64,000 nucleotides of DNA from Peredibacter sp045999315 (GTDB taxonomy: Bacteria; Bdellovibrionota; Bacteriovoracia; Bacteriovoracales; Bacteriovoracaceae): assembly GCF_045999315.1 (NCBI RefSeq), contig NZ_CP174607.1:2046001-2110000 (forward strand). The letters run 5' to 3'. Numbering within the stretch: the stretch's first letter is position 1; each line of letters starts with the position of its first letter. The notes under the pieces are model-generated. The model was not told where the DNA came from. It did no database searches and saw only the letters and a list, made by a program, of their open reading frames with translations. The translations under genes were made by a program, and so were the position numbers. This document shows, one piece after another, positions 31,392 through 40,709 of this stretch.

Positions 31392-34300
31392 TTATTCGCC
31401 GAATCCTTCAGGCACACAGTAAACGTGATTGTTCCAACGAACACCGGCATCGAAGACAGATCCAATTGAACCGGTATCGCTGTTGTTATCAACTTCGTCG
31501 CTACGATAGTTGAAACGACGAGTAGTATTGAGAGAGTCGGCCGGTTTATAAGTTCCATCAGTCAGTGGGATAGAAAGCTGGCTGATCGCCACCCCAGTCA
31601 TCACTTTACCTGAACAGCAAAGATTTTTTTGAGCAGCAATGAGTTTCACCTGGCCCGGATCTTTAATGTACCCAGTGGCCGGATCGTAGGCCGACTCAGA
31701 AAGACCGCGGCCCTCAGAAGAAACATAGCGGTTTAGATAGACCGTTAGGTTCGTGAAGTCCGGTAAGCAACAACGACGGATATTGTTGTTATTGGCCATA
31801 AATCCGGTACAACACTGGCTTGCCACGGTTGTATCAGGAACTTCTTGGCCAGAAGGGAGACAGCAGTTAAATTCATTCTCTGAGAAAACTTTCTTAAATT
31901 TTCCAGCACCGATTGCGAACTTACTGTAGCTCATACCTGAGTAGTATTTGTTTCCTGAAGAGTCCGTAAAATCTTCACCCACTGCACCTACCGGTGACAT
32001 CACAGGCTGATTATTTGAATCTTTTAGTGGTAGGAATGAAGCAGCGTTGTTGTTCTGATTATCGTCTACGAGTTGGAAGATCTGGTCGTTAGACTTGATC
32101 GCCACTTGCGGAATTCCCAGTAGTTCCAGAGAGCCGGCCCAAGTTAAGTATTTATCTTCCTCAGTAGGAGTCAGACTTTTAATTTCACAAGAAGCATTGG
32201 CGTATTGGTTTGTGTCACATTCAAAAGGAGCATCATTCACAGGTGGTTGAATTGAAGTTTCATCGTCCTGAGACCAGCTGATGTGCTTGAACATGGCCTT
32301 ATCAATGTTTTGCATTTTAGTTTTGGCAAACGCGTGGCCACCACCGTTTTCTGTGGCAAAACTTCTTACCCAGTGCTGAGTACAACATGTGCGAGAGTTA
32401 ACTGCGTCCAGAGTTTTGTACTGGCCAAGAATTTGGCGCATTCTTTCGATTGAATCATTATTAAGTGAGGCAATTGAAAGGGCGAATGCTTTAGTTGATG
32501 AAATCTCATCTGCGTTACAAGTCATTTTATCATAGCCTGTATGCACTCGTGAGTAACGAGAAGGTGTCGCAATGTTCATGTTCACACTGGCGACTTTCAC
32601 CTGCTTGGTCGAAACATCACACCACTGATAGGCAGAGGTCTGTGTTTGAGTGAACACGGAAATTGTTTTGCCTAATTCACGACAACAAAAGTTTTTCTTT
32701 GGATCAAAGTTAGGGTTCTTAAGCCCTGCAGAGACCGTTTTAAAGTCAGGGTTACCGCAAACCAGTTCTTCTTCCCAGAACTTTTCTTCAGCACTATTAA
32801 TATAAGACGACAGGTCCGCAGATTTTGCTTTTGAGGCGATGAAGTTTGATGGAGCACACTCCATATCAGAGAAACATGAGGCACCCGGGGCACGAAGACA
32901 AGCGTTTTTCTGATAACCTACGTTTGTGATTTGGGATCCGCTGGTCGAACTATAGATGTTTAAGTTCTTTAAAGGAACCATATCGAGTAGGTTAGAAGAC
33001 ATGTTCTGAGCAATGGTAAACATGTTCAGAGTCGTATCTCCCATTGGAAGATCGTAGATCTGCATTGAATTTCCGGCGGCATCTGTTGCAGGACAGGCAT
33101 TTAAGTATTTGTTACTCATGTAGCCCGACATGGTTGGGCCGGTTCCAAATAATTTATCGGAGGTCTCTGTTCTCACACTTGGACTTAGTCGGTTTAAATC
33201 GAAGGTCCGTACCGAGTTATTCAGGTCTTTACCTGGAATACAAACGGCATTCACCAGATTGGTTGTAAGGGCCGATTTCGCAGAAGAAGGAGCGGCCGCT
33301 GTTCCATAATAATCAAATGGACGACCTAGAATGCGAGCGCCTTGGCCCACAAGATCAGATTTGGTAGCAGAAACTGCGGCCGTGTTCTGGGCCGTAGGTG
33401 TGTTGGCGAAGCGAGCGATTCGATCGTTAAACTTAGAAACTGAAGTTGGCGCACATGAATTGTTCGGAGAACAAGTCAGCGTTCCAATCAGAGGAGAGCC
33501 GTTGAACGTGGTGGAATTTGCTTGATCAAGGTTATTTAAACAAGGAGCACCTCGGCCACGGTAAATACAACGCTTGGCCTGGCCATTACTTCCGCCGACG
33601 ATAGATACAAGTGTTCTTGAAGCTGAACCAATGACTTCAGATCCTGTAGCATCAAACTGAGGCCAGTTCGTTGAGAGACCTGCCACGTTCTGGCAGGTGT
33701 AATCGTAACCAAGCTGTCTGAAGCAATCATTATCATTTGAACAGTAGTGGGACTTCTGACATTGGGCCCCGTCAGTTTCAGTGTCGTGGTCTGGAATTTC
33801 AGAAGAATAAATCGAAGTCTCAGAAACGGTGACGCTGAAATTGTTATCAATACTCACGTCACCGTAATAAGCGTTTACCGCAAGGAAAAGCTTACTGGTG
33901 GTCGCTTTAATACGGCGTTGGTTACCGATTGAGAACCAGGTCACTCCATCAAAGGAACCAATAATGGAACCATAGTCAAAGCCGAACCAATCGCGGTTAT
34001 ATCCGTTGGCAAATAGGAAATGCTGAGCGGCCAAACGGGCGCGACGCTGATCACGTGGAGTAGAAGATTGAACGTGGGTCCATGGAATCATTGTGGCCGG
34101 AACAAAACAAGCACGACCAAAGAGAAGATCATCTGAGCGGTAGAGACTTGCATTTGATTCACGACGAGATTCGTAGATGTCTGGTGTATAACCGCCACCC
34201 TGACCCGCGAAGTTCTGAGGGAAAATCTTTTGAAGAGAGTTGTAGTAGTCAGAGCCACAAGTTAAACAAGTTGAGAACGCACCTGAGTTCACCAGAATGT

Positions 34301-36335
34301 CGTACTGCTTGTCTTTCTTCACTTTAACGAGTTTTGCCGGTCTAGCGACATAGGTACCAGACTTCGCAAACGAACCATAGATTTCATTAAAGCCCGTATA
34401 TTGAGAAGCGTTTGTCGGTTTTAAGACATCATTGTTGGTATAAGCAAAGGCCGTTAGCTCTTGAGTGGGAGCAGTAGCGTAGTCTTCATCGTAATTCACG
34501 CCGTTTTGATCGTAATAGCGATGAGGAACGTTTTTATTTGAGACGTAGACGGTCTGATTGGCCGGTGGTTCATTTGTTTCTGAAGTAGGGTAAGTACATT
34601 CGTAGTTAACAATGGCACCCGAAGTGTCGGCCACTGGCTTCAAGTTACATTTAGTCGAGGCGGCACAGCTACACATGCTGTTAACTTGTGATTGAGCGGC
34701 GGTTCTAAGTTTGATCAGATCAGCCGCTCCGGATGTCACAAAATAAGTGATCTCTACCGTTTGGTTCTGATAAAGAGGGTATGAACTATTAAAGACAATG
34801 CGATTAGGAGACTGGGCCTTGGTCCATGTTGAAGAGTCTTCAGGAACGACCACTCCGCTTACTTTTAGAATCACATTGGAGGTAGAAGAAACATCCGCAT
34901 AAGAAGGCAATAGGAATGTTTTAGAGCTATCGTGCCAAGTTGATGAGTAGATATCTGAAGAGGCCTGAACATAGGTCTTGGTACATTTGGCCAGAGTTGT
35001 TCCTACTTTTTCACAAGAGCCATCGACTTTATAAGTAAGATAAAGGTTTCCGTCCTGAGCATTTGTCGCGAGAGATGCCGTCACGTTCACAACCTGAGAA
35101 GAGGTCAGGTTGTCATTGGCCGAACCACTAACAAAGGTCGCGCCCGTCAAAGCGGTTTTATTAAGTTCATAGAGGGTCTGGCTACCGTAAATGATTTTAA
35201 CAATGTTATTGGCGTAATCGCCGGTGAGATTAGGGTTAAGAGAAGTAAAGTTGATGTCATCATTGTAACCACTGGCACCAGCTGAGAAATTCCCTGGGAT
35301 TGTGGCGGCAGCATTTGTGTATTTGAGAGTACAGTAAGAGAACTCACCATCAACTTTATTAATACAATTATAAAGCTGATTAAGTTCCATGATTCGAATG
35401 GCGGCCTCATAATCTGGGTTTGTTCCACCACCACCTGTCGTTCCAGTGGTACTGCCTTCAGGTCTCTTTTCACAAACGAAGTAGTATTGTGGGTAAACCA
35501 CAAAACGATTTGGATTCGAACGAACATCTTCTTGGGCCGCTGCGAAGCCTGGCATATCAACAGCACCTGGTCTTACGGCCCCATCTTTTACACAGGCCCC
35601 TTGTAAGCAACAGTCATAGCCTCTTCCCGTACAGGCAGAAGATTCTGAACAGGTATTGCCGGCACCTCCGGAAGAGCTACCAGAAAGTGTCAGTACAAGA
35701 GAACTTACATTGAGAGTAGGAACTTCTTCACCGTTAACGAAATAAAGTTTAAGTCCTGAACTTGTGACTGCGCTACTACAGTTAGCACACACTTGAGTCA
35801 GGCTAAAATGAACCGAAGGATTCGAAGCATCCGCATACAGAACGTTGGTTAGGTTATAGCTTAAGCAATCGTTCTGGTTGGCAGCATCATTGGCCGGCTC
35901 CACTTGAAGGTAGAACTCAGTGGTTTTGGCCGCAAGATCTGTATATGATTTTGGTTTGGCGGTTAAAATCAGGAACTGATCACTGCCAGAAAGATAAGTG
36001 TATTTCCCCACCAAACAAAACTTCGTTGTGTTAGGAAGTGTTCGTAGATAAACCGAAAGATTTTGTCCACGCACAAGAAATGAGTCACTGAAGTTCACTG
36101 GGAGTGTCACATTCGTATTCGAACGAACGGATCCTTCCTGAATAAAAATTCCCGAAAGAGGGAATGTAGGTTCAGAATAAGTCGGAGTAGGGGTCGTTCC
36201 GGGATCAGTGGTGCTACCAGTTTTAACCGCCGGAGGAGTTGCTGTCGGAAGACATGAATATAGAGAGAACAGCGCCATTAAAATAAGCGCATGTACTGCT
36301 GTATAAATTGTCTTTTGTTGATTCGAGTGCAACAT
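31392..36335 (-). CDS. Giant Cys-Cys-rich lipoprotein
   Basis: 1647 residues. Lipoprotein signal with LYSC lipobox (near residue 28), then a proline/threonine linker. The long mature chain carries many cysteines, including at least seven adjacent pairs: YDCCLQ, FCCREL, RTCCTQ, FNCCLP, SQCCTG, RRCCLP, NLCCSG. There are also CSCAASTKC and CLTCGSDYY clusters. The pairs concentrate in the C-terminal quarter. This suggests a disulfide-stabilised outer-surface or periplasmic protein. No enzymatic motif seen. Its stop directly abuts the FHA gene stop. AAGAGGA precedes the ATG. Confidence 0.7.
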   Translation of the reverse strand: MLHSNQQKTIYTAVHALILMALFSLYSCLPTATPPAVKTGSTTDPGTTPTPTYSEPTFPLSGIFIQEGSVRSNTNVTLPVNFSDSFLVRGQNLSVYLRTLPNTTKFCLVGKYTYLSGSDQFLILTAKPKSYTDLAAKTTEFYLQVEPANDAANQNDCLSYNLTNVLYADASNPSVHFSLTQVCANCSSAVTSSGLKLYFVNGEEVPTLNVSSLVLTLSGSSSGGAGNTCSESSACTGRGYDCCLQGACVKDGAVRPGAVDMPGFAAAQEDVRSNPNRFVVYPQYYFVCEKRPEGSTTGTTGGGGTNPDYEAAIRIMELNQLYNCINKVDGEFSYCTLKYTNAAATIPGNFSAGASGYNDDINFTSLNPNLTGDYANNIVKIIYGSQTLYELNKTALTGATFVSGSANDNLTSSQVVNVTASLATNAQDGNLYLTYKVDGSCEKVGTTLAKCTKTYVQASSDIYSSTWHDSSKTFLLPSYADVSSTSNVILKVSGVVVPEDSSTWTKAQSPNRIVFNSSYPLYQNQTVEITYFVTSGAADLIKLRTAAQSQVNSMCSCAASTKCNLKPVADTSGAIVNYECTYPTSETNEPPANQTVYVSNKNVPHRYYDQNGVNYDEDYATAPTQELTAFAYTNNDVLKPTNASQYTGFNEIYGSFAKSGTYVARPAKLVKVKKDKQYDILVNSGAFSTCLTCGSDYYNSLQKIFPQNFAGQGGGYTPDIYESRRESNASLYRSDDLLFGRACFVPATMIPWTHVQSSTPRDQRRARLAAQHFLFANGYNRDWFGFDYGSIIGSFDGVTWFSIGNQRRIKATTSKLFLAVNAYYGDVSIDNNFSVTVSETSIYSSEIPDHDTETDGAQCQKSHYCSNDNDCFRQLGYDYTCQNVAGLSTNWPQFDATGSEVIGSASRTLVSIVGGSNGQAKRCIYRGRGAPCLNNLDQANSTTFNGSPLIGTLTCSPNNSCAPTSVSKFNDRIARFANTPTAQNTAAVSATKSDLVGQGARILGRPFDYYGTAAAPSSAKSALTTNLVNAVCIPGKDLNNSVRTFDLNRLSPSVRTETSDKLFGTGPTMSGYMSNKYLNACPATDAAGNSMQIYDLPMGDTTLNMFTIAQNMSSNLLDMVPLKNLNIYSSTSGSQITNVGYQKNACLRAPGASCFSDMECAPSNFIASKAKSADLSSYINSAEEKFWEEELVCGNPDFKTVSAGLKNPNFDPKKNFCCRELGKTISVFTQTQTSAYQWCDVSTKQVKVASVNMNIATPSRYSRVHTGYDKMTCNADEISSTKAFALSIASLNNDSIERMRQILGQYKTLDAVNSRTCCTQHWVRSFATENGGGHAFAKTKMQNIDKAMFKHISWSQDDETSIQPPVNDAPFECDTNQYANASCEIKSLTPTEEDKYLTWAGSLELLGIPQVAIKSNDQIFQLVDDNQNNNAASFLPLKDSNNQPVMSPVGAVGEDFTDSSGNKYYSGMSYSKFAIGAGKFKKVFSENEFNCCLPSGQEVPDTTVASQCCTGFMANNNNIRRCCLPDFTNLTVYLNRYVSSEGRGLSESAYDPATGYIKDPGQVKLIAAQKNLCCSGKVMTGVAISQLSIPLTDGTYKPADSLNTTRRFNYRSDEVDNNSDTGSIGSVFDAGVRWNNHVYCVPEGFGE

Positions 36336-36415
36336 CCGTGTTTTCCTCTTGGGTTAACTATCGGATTTTTTGATAAAAATTTTTAAAGATCTTTATCGTC
36401 CTGGAATTATTTTAA

Positions 36416-36431
36416 GCCCCTTAAGAGGGGC
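36416..36431 (-). terminator. Hairpin after cinA
   Basis: On the minus strand GCCCCT-CTTA-AGGGGC followed by TTAAAATAATT. It is a six-pair stem with a weak U-tract, about 85 bases after cinA and before the giant lipoprotein gene. It probably separates the two transcripts. Confidence 0.5.
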
Positions 36432-36515
36432 ATCCGAATGCTTATTGTAAGTCATTGAAATAACCTGAATAGCTGGAAGGATTTTCACCTCACGTGCCGA
36501 GAATTTCAGTCAGGA

Positions 36516-37769
36516 CTAGGCAAAATTTTCCAATTCCTCGAGGAGAACATGAAGGGCCGCTTGAGAAAAACGTTGTTTCAAAATCTCGCGGTCACCTTTG
36601 AAGTGAAATGATTCGGCCGAGATGTGATGATTTTTGGCCCGGCCAATACAAACTGAACCCACTGGGAACTTATCATTTCCTCCACCAGGTCCTGCGAATC
36701 CAGTAATGGAAATGGCGATATCGACACTAAGTCTTTCTTTTAGCCCATGGGCCATTTCTTCAGCGCACTTGATACTCACGGCCGTGCATTCTTGAAGAGT
36801 TTTAGCACTTACACCCAAAACGTGCTCTTTTACTTTTTCATCGTAACAAACAATGGAGCCCATGAAGCATTGGCTGCTGCCTGAGATATTCGTAATGCGA
36901 TTTGAGCACAGTCCACCGGTGGCCGATTCTGCAAAACCAAAACGAATTTTTTTATGATTGGCCACAGTCACAATTCTTTCTTCCAATGATTCTGGGCCAT
37001 AGCTCCAAACTGCGGATTTGATCGGTGAAGCTTCAATCACGGCCTTGACTGCAGAAACTTTTTCTGCGAGTTCACTCTGACTCTTGGCCCTGATCTTAAC
37101 TCCGATATCAACACCCATGAGAATCGGAAGTGAACTCACTTCTCCAAACTTTTCGAGTTTGTCCCAAAGAGTTGGGTCAACTTCACCGAAGATTTTTTCT
37201 TCAGGTACTTTCTTGGTACGAATAATGACGGTTCCGAGAACCACGGATTGATCGAGCTTACTTGAAACGAGTTTAATAAGGTGTTCTTCCAGCATGCTCT
37301 TGAACTCGCGGGGAACTCCCGGAGCAGAGAAGAGAAACTTTCCTTTTTGTTCACTGAAAAAACCCGGAGCAAATCCAGTAGAGTTATTAAGAGGAACAAA
37401 GTTTTCTGGAAGATAACTGTAACCGTGATCCTTCCCGGGAAATGGGCGATCGAAGCGTTTATAGTTGGCCTCGGCCACTTGATGGGCCATTTCGGAATAT
37501 GTAATTTTAGAACCAAAGAATTCAGCGAGTGTTTCTTTGGTGATATCGTCTTTGGTTGGACCAAGGCCCCCCGAAGTGACTATCAAATCACATTTATCAT
37601 AGAGAACTTTCATGGCCTCTAAGATCGCGAGTCTTTCGTCTCTAGCGACCATGGATTGGTGAATTTCAAGGTGATAGGCCCTTAAAAAGTCGGCCAAAAG
37701 CTTAGTGTTTGTATCCGAAATCTTGCCGTCTAAAACTTCACTACCGATGACCAAATATCCAATCTTCAT
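36516..37769 (-). CDS. cinA: CinA-family protein (MoaB-like domain plus NMN amidohydrolase domain)
   Basis: 417 residues. The N-terminal MoaB/MoeA-like domain shows IGSEVLDGKISDTN and TSGGLGPTKDD. The C-terminal CinA_C domain (about residues 255-415) shows ESATGGLCSNRI and ITGFAGPGGG. CinA proteins combine ADP-ribose pyrophosphatase and nicotinamide-mononucleotide deamidase activity in NAD recycling. ATG 37769 is preferred over GTG 37775 because GAGG lies 5 bases before it. Divergent from the flavoprotein gene. Confidence 0.9.
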   Translation of the reverse strand: MKIGYLVIGSEVLDGKISDTNTKLLADFLRAYHLEIHQSMVARDERLAILEAMKVLYDKCDLIVTSGGLGPTKDDITKETLAEFFGSKITYSEMAHQVAEANYKRFDRPFPGKDHGYSYLPENFVPLNNSTGFAPGFFSEQKGKFLFSAPGVPREFKSMLEEHLIKLVSSKLDQSVVLGTVIIRTKKVPEEKIFGEVDPTLWDKLEKFGEVSSLPILMGVDIGVKIRAKSQSELAEKVSAVKAVIEASPIKSAVWSYGPESLEERIVTVANHKKIRFGFAESATGGLCSNRITNISGSSQCFMGSIVCYDEKVKEHVLGVSAKTLQECTAVSIKCAEEMAHGLKERLSVDIAISITGFAGPGGGNDKFPVGSVCIGRAKNHHISAESFHFKGDREILKQRFSQAALHVLLEELENFA

Positions 37770-37848
37770 ATGCACCTCAAATTACTAGGAATAATATAGA
37801 AGGAAATTCTTTGATTTTCCATGTTGCATGATGTAAAAGTCGAGCATA

Positions 37849-39417
37849 ATGCCTAAGAAGTATCAATTCGAGCTGCCCTTTGATGTGGACCTCGAAAAAT
37901 TTGTTAAGAAGACCTATCCCGAGATTCGGGAATTCCGGACCATCTCGAAAAGTCTGGACGCCCGTGGAGCTCCTCGTGGGAAGAAGCCTATTTTTCATTA
38001 CATTCTTGATGCCTTAGTAACTGCGGATGATAAGTATCCTGAAGCGGAACAGTTTCCTAAGTTAAAACAATTGAAACAAAAACCAATTATCATTGGTGCC
38101 GGGCCAGGCGGACTTTTCTGTGCTGTTCGTCTCGCTGAATATGGCATTCCTTCAATCGTGATTGAAAGAGGGGATGAGGCCTCCAAGCGCATGCTTCATA
38201 TCGCGAAGTTTTGGCGTTATGGAGAGTTAGATCCTGAGACCAACGTTTGTTACGGTGAAGGTGGTGCAGGACTTTTTTCAGACGGAAAACTTATCACGCG
38301 AATTAAATCTAATTTGGTTCAGTACGTGATGGAAAAGTTTGTAGACTTTGGTGCTCCGGCCGATACGGCCTATGTTTCAAATCCTCACTTGGGTTCAAAT
38401 AAAATCAGAACCATTATTACGCAAATTTCTAACTGGCTTCGTGATCAGGGAACTGAGCTTCGCTACAACACCCGAGTCGACGAGCTTTTGACTGAAGGGA
38501 ACAAAGTTGTGGGGGTAAAGCTTTCTACAGGTGAGAAGCTTTATTCAGATCATGTAGTACTTGCGACTGGTCACTCAGCTCAGGATTTGTATCAGCATCT
38601 GGCAGATATTAAAGTCGCCATGAAACCAAAAGATTTTGCGATTGGTGTTCGAGTTGAACATCCTCGTCGTTATATTGATTCACTTCAACACGGAAAGTTC
38701 TGTGAGGCCCCAGAGATGGGCTCTGCCCGTTATCGCTTAAGCTGGCACGATAAATGGACCGACCGTGGTGTTTATAGTTTTTGTATGTGTCCGGGGGGCT
38801 ATGTTTTATCAAGCGGAACTGAGAAGGACGGAATTGTTGTTAATGGCATGAGTAACTATGCCCGCAATTCTCCTTGGTCAAATGCCGCTCTGGTGGTTTC
38901 GGTAAAATCAGAAAGAGATTTAAAATCAAATGATCTGATGGCCGGACTTAAGTTCCAGCATGAGATTGAACAGAAGGCCTTCGCTCTCTCTAAAAAAAAT
39001 GCAACAGGTAGAGAACTTCCGGCCATGACGATTAAAGAGTTCATGGAAGGAAAGTTAAACGATAAGCCACTTCCTAAAACTTCTTCACCATCGGGAATTT
39101 TCAAAGCGGACATCCGTGAGATTTTTCCTCCATTCGTGATTGAGCACTTAAAGAAGGGGCTGGCCGAATTCAATAAAGACCTGGCGGGCTTTGTTTACGA
39201 GGAAGGTCTCTTGATCGCTCCGGAGACCAGAACATCTGCGCCTCTAACAATTCTTCGAGATAAAAAATCACTTCTTTCGGTTTCTCACCAAGGACTTTAT
39301 CCATGTGGTGAAGGGGCCGGATACGCCGGAGGAATTACTTCCGCCGCCGTGGATGGCGTGAAGTGTGCACTAAGTATTTTAGAGCAAGAAAAACTACTCG
39401 ATAACTCCGGCCATTAA
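37849..39417 (+). CDS. FAD-dependent dehydrogenase of the COG2509 type
   Basis: 522 residues. FAD-binding Rossmann segment IIIGAGPGGLFCAVRLAEYG near residue 82, preceded by an ~80-residue N-terminal domain (EFRTISKSLDARGAPRGKKP) characteristic of this uncharacterised family. Further conserved parts are YGEGGAGLFSDGKL, SCW-like FCMCPGGYV and the C-terminal CGEGAGYAGGITSAAVDG. Substrate unknown. The last 24 bases overlap the convergent merR gene. Confidence 0.85.
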   Translation: MPKKYQFELPFDVDLEKFVKKTYPEIREFRTISKSLDARGAPRGKKPIFHYILDALVTADDKYPEAEQFPKLKQLKQKPIIIGAGPGGLFCAVRLAEYGIPSIVIERGDEASKRMLHIAKFWRYGELDPETNVCYGEGGAGLFSDGKLITRIKSNLVQYVMEKFVDFGAPADTAYVSNPHLGSNKIRTIITQISNWLRDQGTELRYNTRVDELLTEGNKVVGVKLSTGEKLYSDHVVLATGHSAQDLYQHLADIKVAMKPKDFAIGVRVEHPRRYIDSLQHGKFCEAPEMGSARYRLSWHDKWTDRGVYSFCMCPGGYVLSSGTEKDGIVVNGMSNYARNSPWSNAALVVSVKSERDLKSNDLMAGLKFQHEIEQKAFALSKKNATGRELPAMTIKEFMEGKLNDKPLPKTSSPSGIFKADIREIFPPFVIEHLKKGLAEFNKDLAGFVYEEGLLIAPETRTSAPLTILRDKKSLLSVSHQGLYPCGEGAGYAGGITSAAVDGVKCALSILEQEKLLDNSGH

Positions 39418-39738
39418 TTTTTCAATTTCACGAAGGGCAAGCTTTTCGGATTCGATTCTCTCCAGAATCTCCATCTTCTTTTGCTTTAATTGCATGACAC
39501 TTTCTTTACAGAGTTTACCTTTAAGAGCAAACATCTTGGCCCCATGTTTTATGTCCTCTAGTGAGAAGCCAATCTCTCTGCCTTTTTTAATGAAAAGGAG
39601 TTCTCGCAAATGCCTTTCGGTATAGACCCGATAAGAGTTGGATTTTCGTATTGGAGATGTGAGAAGGCCAACCCGCTCATAATAGCGGATTGTATCGCGT
39701 CCAAGGCCACTTAATTGTTCGAGTTCAGAGATTTTCAT
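39394..39738 (-). CDS. MerR-family transcriptional regulator
   Basis: 114 residues. N-terminal winged helix-turn-helix (ISELEQLSGLGRDTIRYYERVGLL) followed by a dimerisation helix. Only one cysteine (KLCKES) is present, so a classical multi-cysteine metal site is not obvious. Divergent from the hydrolase gene, whose promoter has the long spacer typical of MerR targets. It probably controls that gene and itself. Confidence 0.88.
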   Translation of the reverse strand: MKISELEQLSGLGRDTIRYYERVGLLTSPIRKSNSYRVYTERHLRELLFIKKGREIGFSLEDIKHGAKMFALKGKLCKESVMQLKQKKMEILERIESEKLALREIEKLMAGVIE

Positions 39739-39748
39739 AGGTCCCCAT

Positions 39749-39782
39749 TTGACTGTGGAGTTACTTCATACTTTACCATAGT
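39749..39782 (+). promoter_or_regulatory. MerR-type promoter with 19-base spacer and dyad
   Basis: TTGACT (39749-39754), a 19-base spacer and TACCAT (39774-39779). An imperfect dyad, ACTGTGG (39752-39758) and CCATAGT (39776-39782), is centred in the spacer. Over-long spacers with central dyads are the hallmark of promoters that MerR proteins untwist. Confidence 0.6.
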
Positions 39783-39799
39783 TTGCGAGAGGTGGATCC

Positions 39800-40570
39800 A
39801 TGAAAATAACTCAAGTTCGAAATGCCACGATGATTTTATCTTATAAAGAACACAACATCCTGATTGATCCCATGCTGGCGGGACAAGGAAAGTTACCTCG
39901 ATTGCGTTATCTGGGAGGAGGAAGTCCGAATCCGCTGGTTGAACTCCCTGAGAAGTTCGATGAAATTTCAAATAAAGTAGACTTCGCCCTGATTACTCAC
40001 TGTCAGAAAGGACACTTTGATCATTTAGATCGCCGAGGTTCCTCTTTTTTACGTCAAAGAAAGATTCCAGTTTTTTCGAACGCCAAAGATCAAACCTATT
40101 TAAACAAACTGGGTCTTTTAACCACTCCTTTAAAGAGGTACATGAAGAACAATTTTTTCGATGGAACAATTGAGTTAGTGAATGCCAGGCATGGAATAGG
40201 CGGGATCTCCTTTTTAATGGAGCATGGAGTGGGATACTTCATCCGACTGCCACAGATGCCGAGTCTTTATATCATGGGAGACACTGTCCTTACGGATGAA
40301 ATACGAAGCTTCATTGATGCTGAACAACCGGATTACATTGTTGCTCCAACCGGCATGGCAAAATTTGATATTGGTTCACCGATTTTATTGACCGAGAAGG
40401 AGACCATTGAGTTGTCTAAACTTTCGCGCGGAAAAATTATCGCAAATCATATGGATGCCCTCGATCATTGTCGGGTTTCTCGGTCTCGCCTAAAAGGGTT
40501 AATGGCGGAGTACTCTTTACGGAATATCTTGGTTCCTGAGGATGGGGAGAGTATTGATCTCGGGTTTTGA
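39800..40570 (+). CDS. Metallo-beta-lactamase-fold hydrolase (UlaG-like)
   Basis: 256 residues. The layout of a UlaG-type hydrolase is seen: NATMILSYKEHNILIDPML at the N-terminus, THCQKGHFDHLD, MGDTVLTDE and NHMDALDHC. The usual metal motif HxHxDH is altered: the segment reads THCQKGHFDH, with the first histidine displaced three residues upstream. Substrate unknown. GAGGTGGA precedes the ATG. Probably controlled by the divergent MerR protein. Confidence 0.75.
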   Translation: MKITQVRNATMILSYKEHNILIDPMLAGQGKLPRLRYLGGGSPNPLVELPEKFDEISNKVDFALITHCQKGHFDHLDRRGSSFLRQRKIPVFSNAKDQTYLNKLGLLTTPLKRYMKNNFFDGTIELVNARHGIGGISFLMEHGVGYFIRLPQMPSLYIMGDTVLTDEIRSFIDAEQPDYIVAPTGMAKFDIGSPILLTEKETIELSKLSRGKIIANHMDALDHCRVSRSRLKGLMAEYSLRNILVPEDGESIDLGF

Positions 40571-40709
40571 AAGCGTATTTTATTGAAATTAGGTAGCGGA
40601 GGGGGAGGTGGAAACAGAAAAAAATCCATCGGTTAACCCAACTTTGACTCGTCATATCCATGTCGCTCATGTAGACTCCCTCCATTAATCCCCACTATTG
40701 AGGACATTC

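Noticed and set aside
40600..40622. G-rich run before typA as a G-quadruplex
   Set aside because: Only two-G steps are available; pairing with the downstream CTCCCTCC is a simpler explanation.
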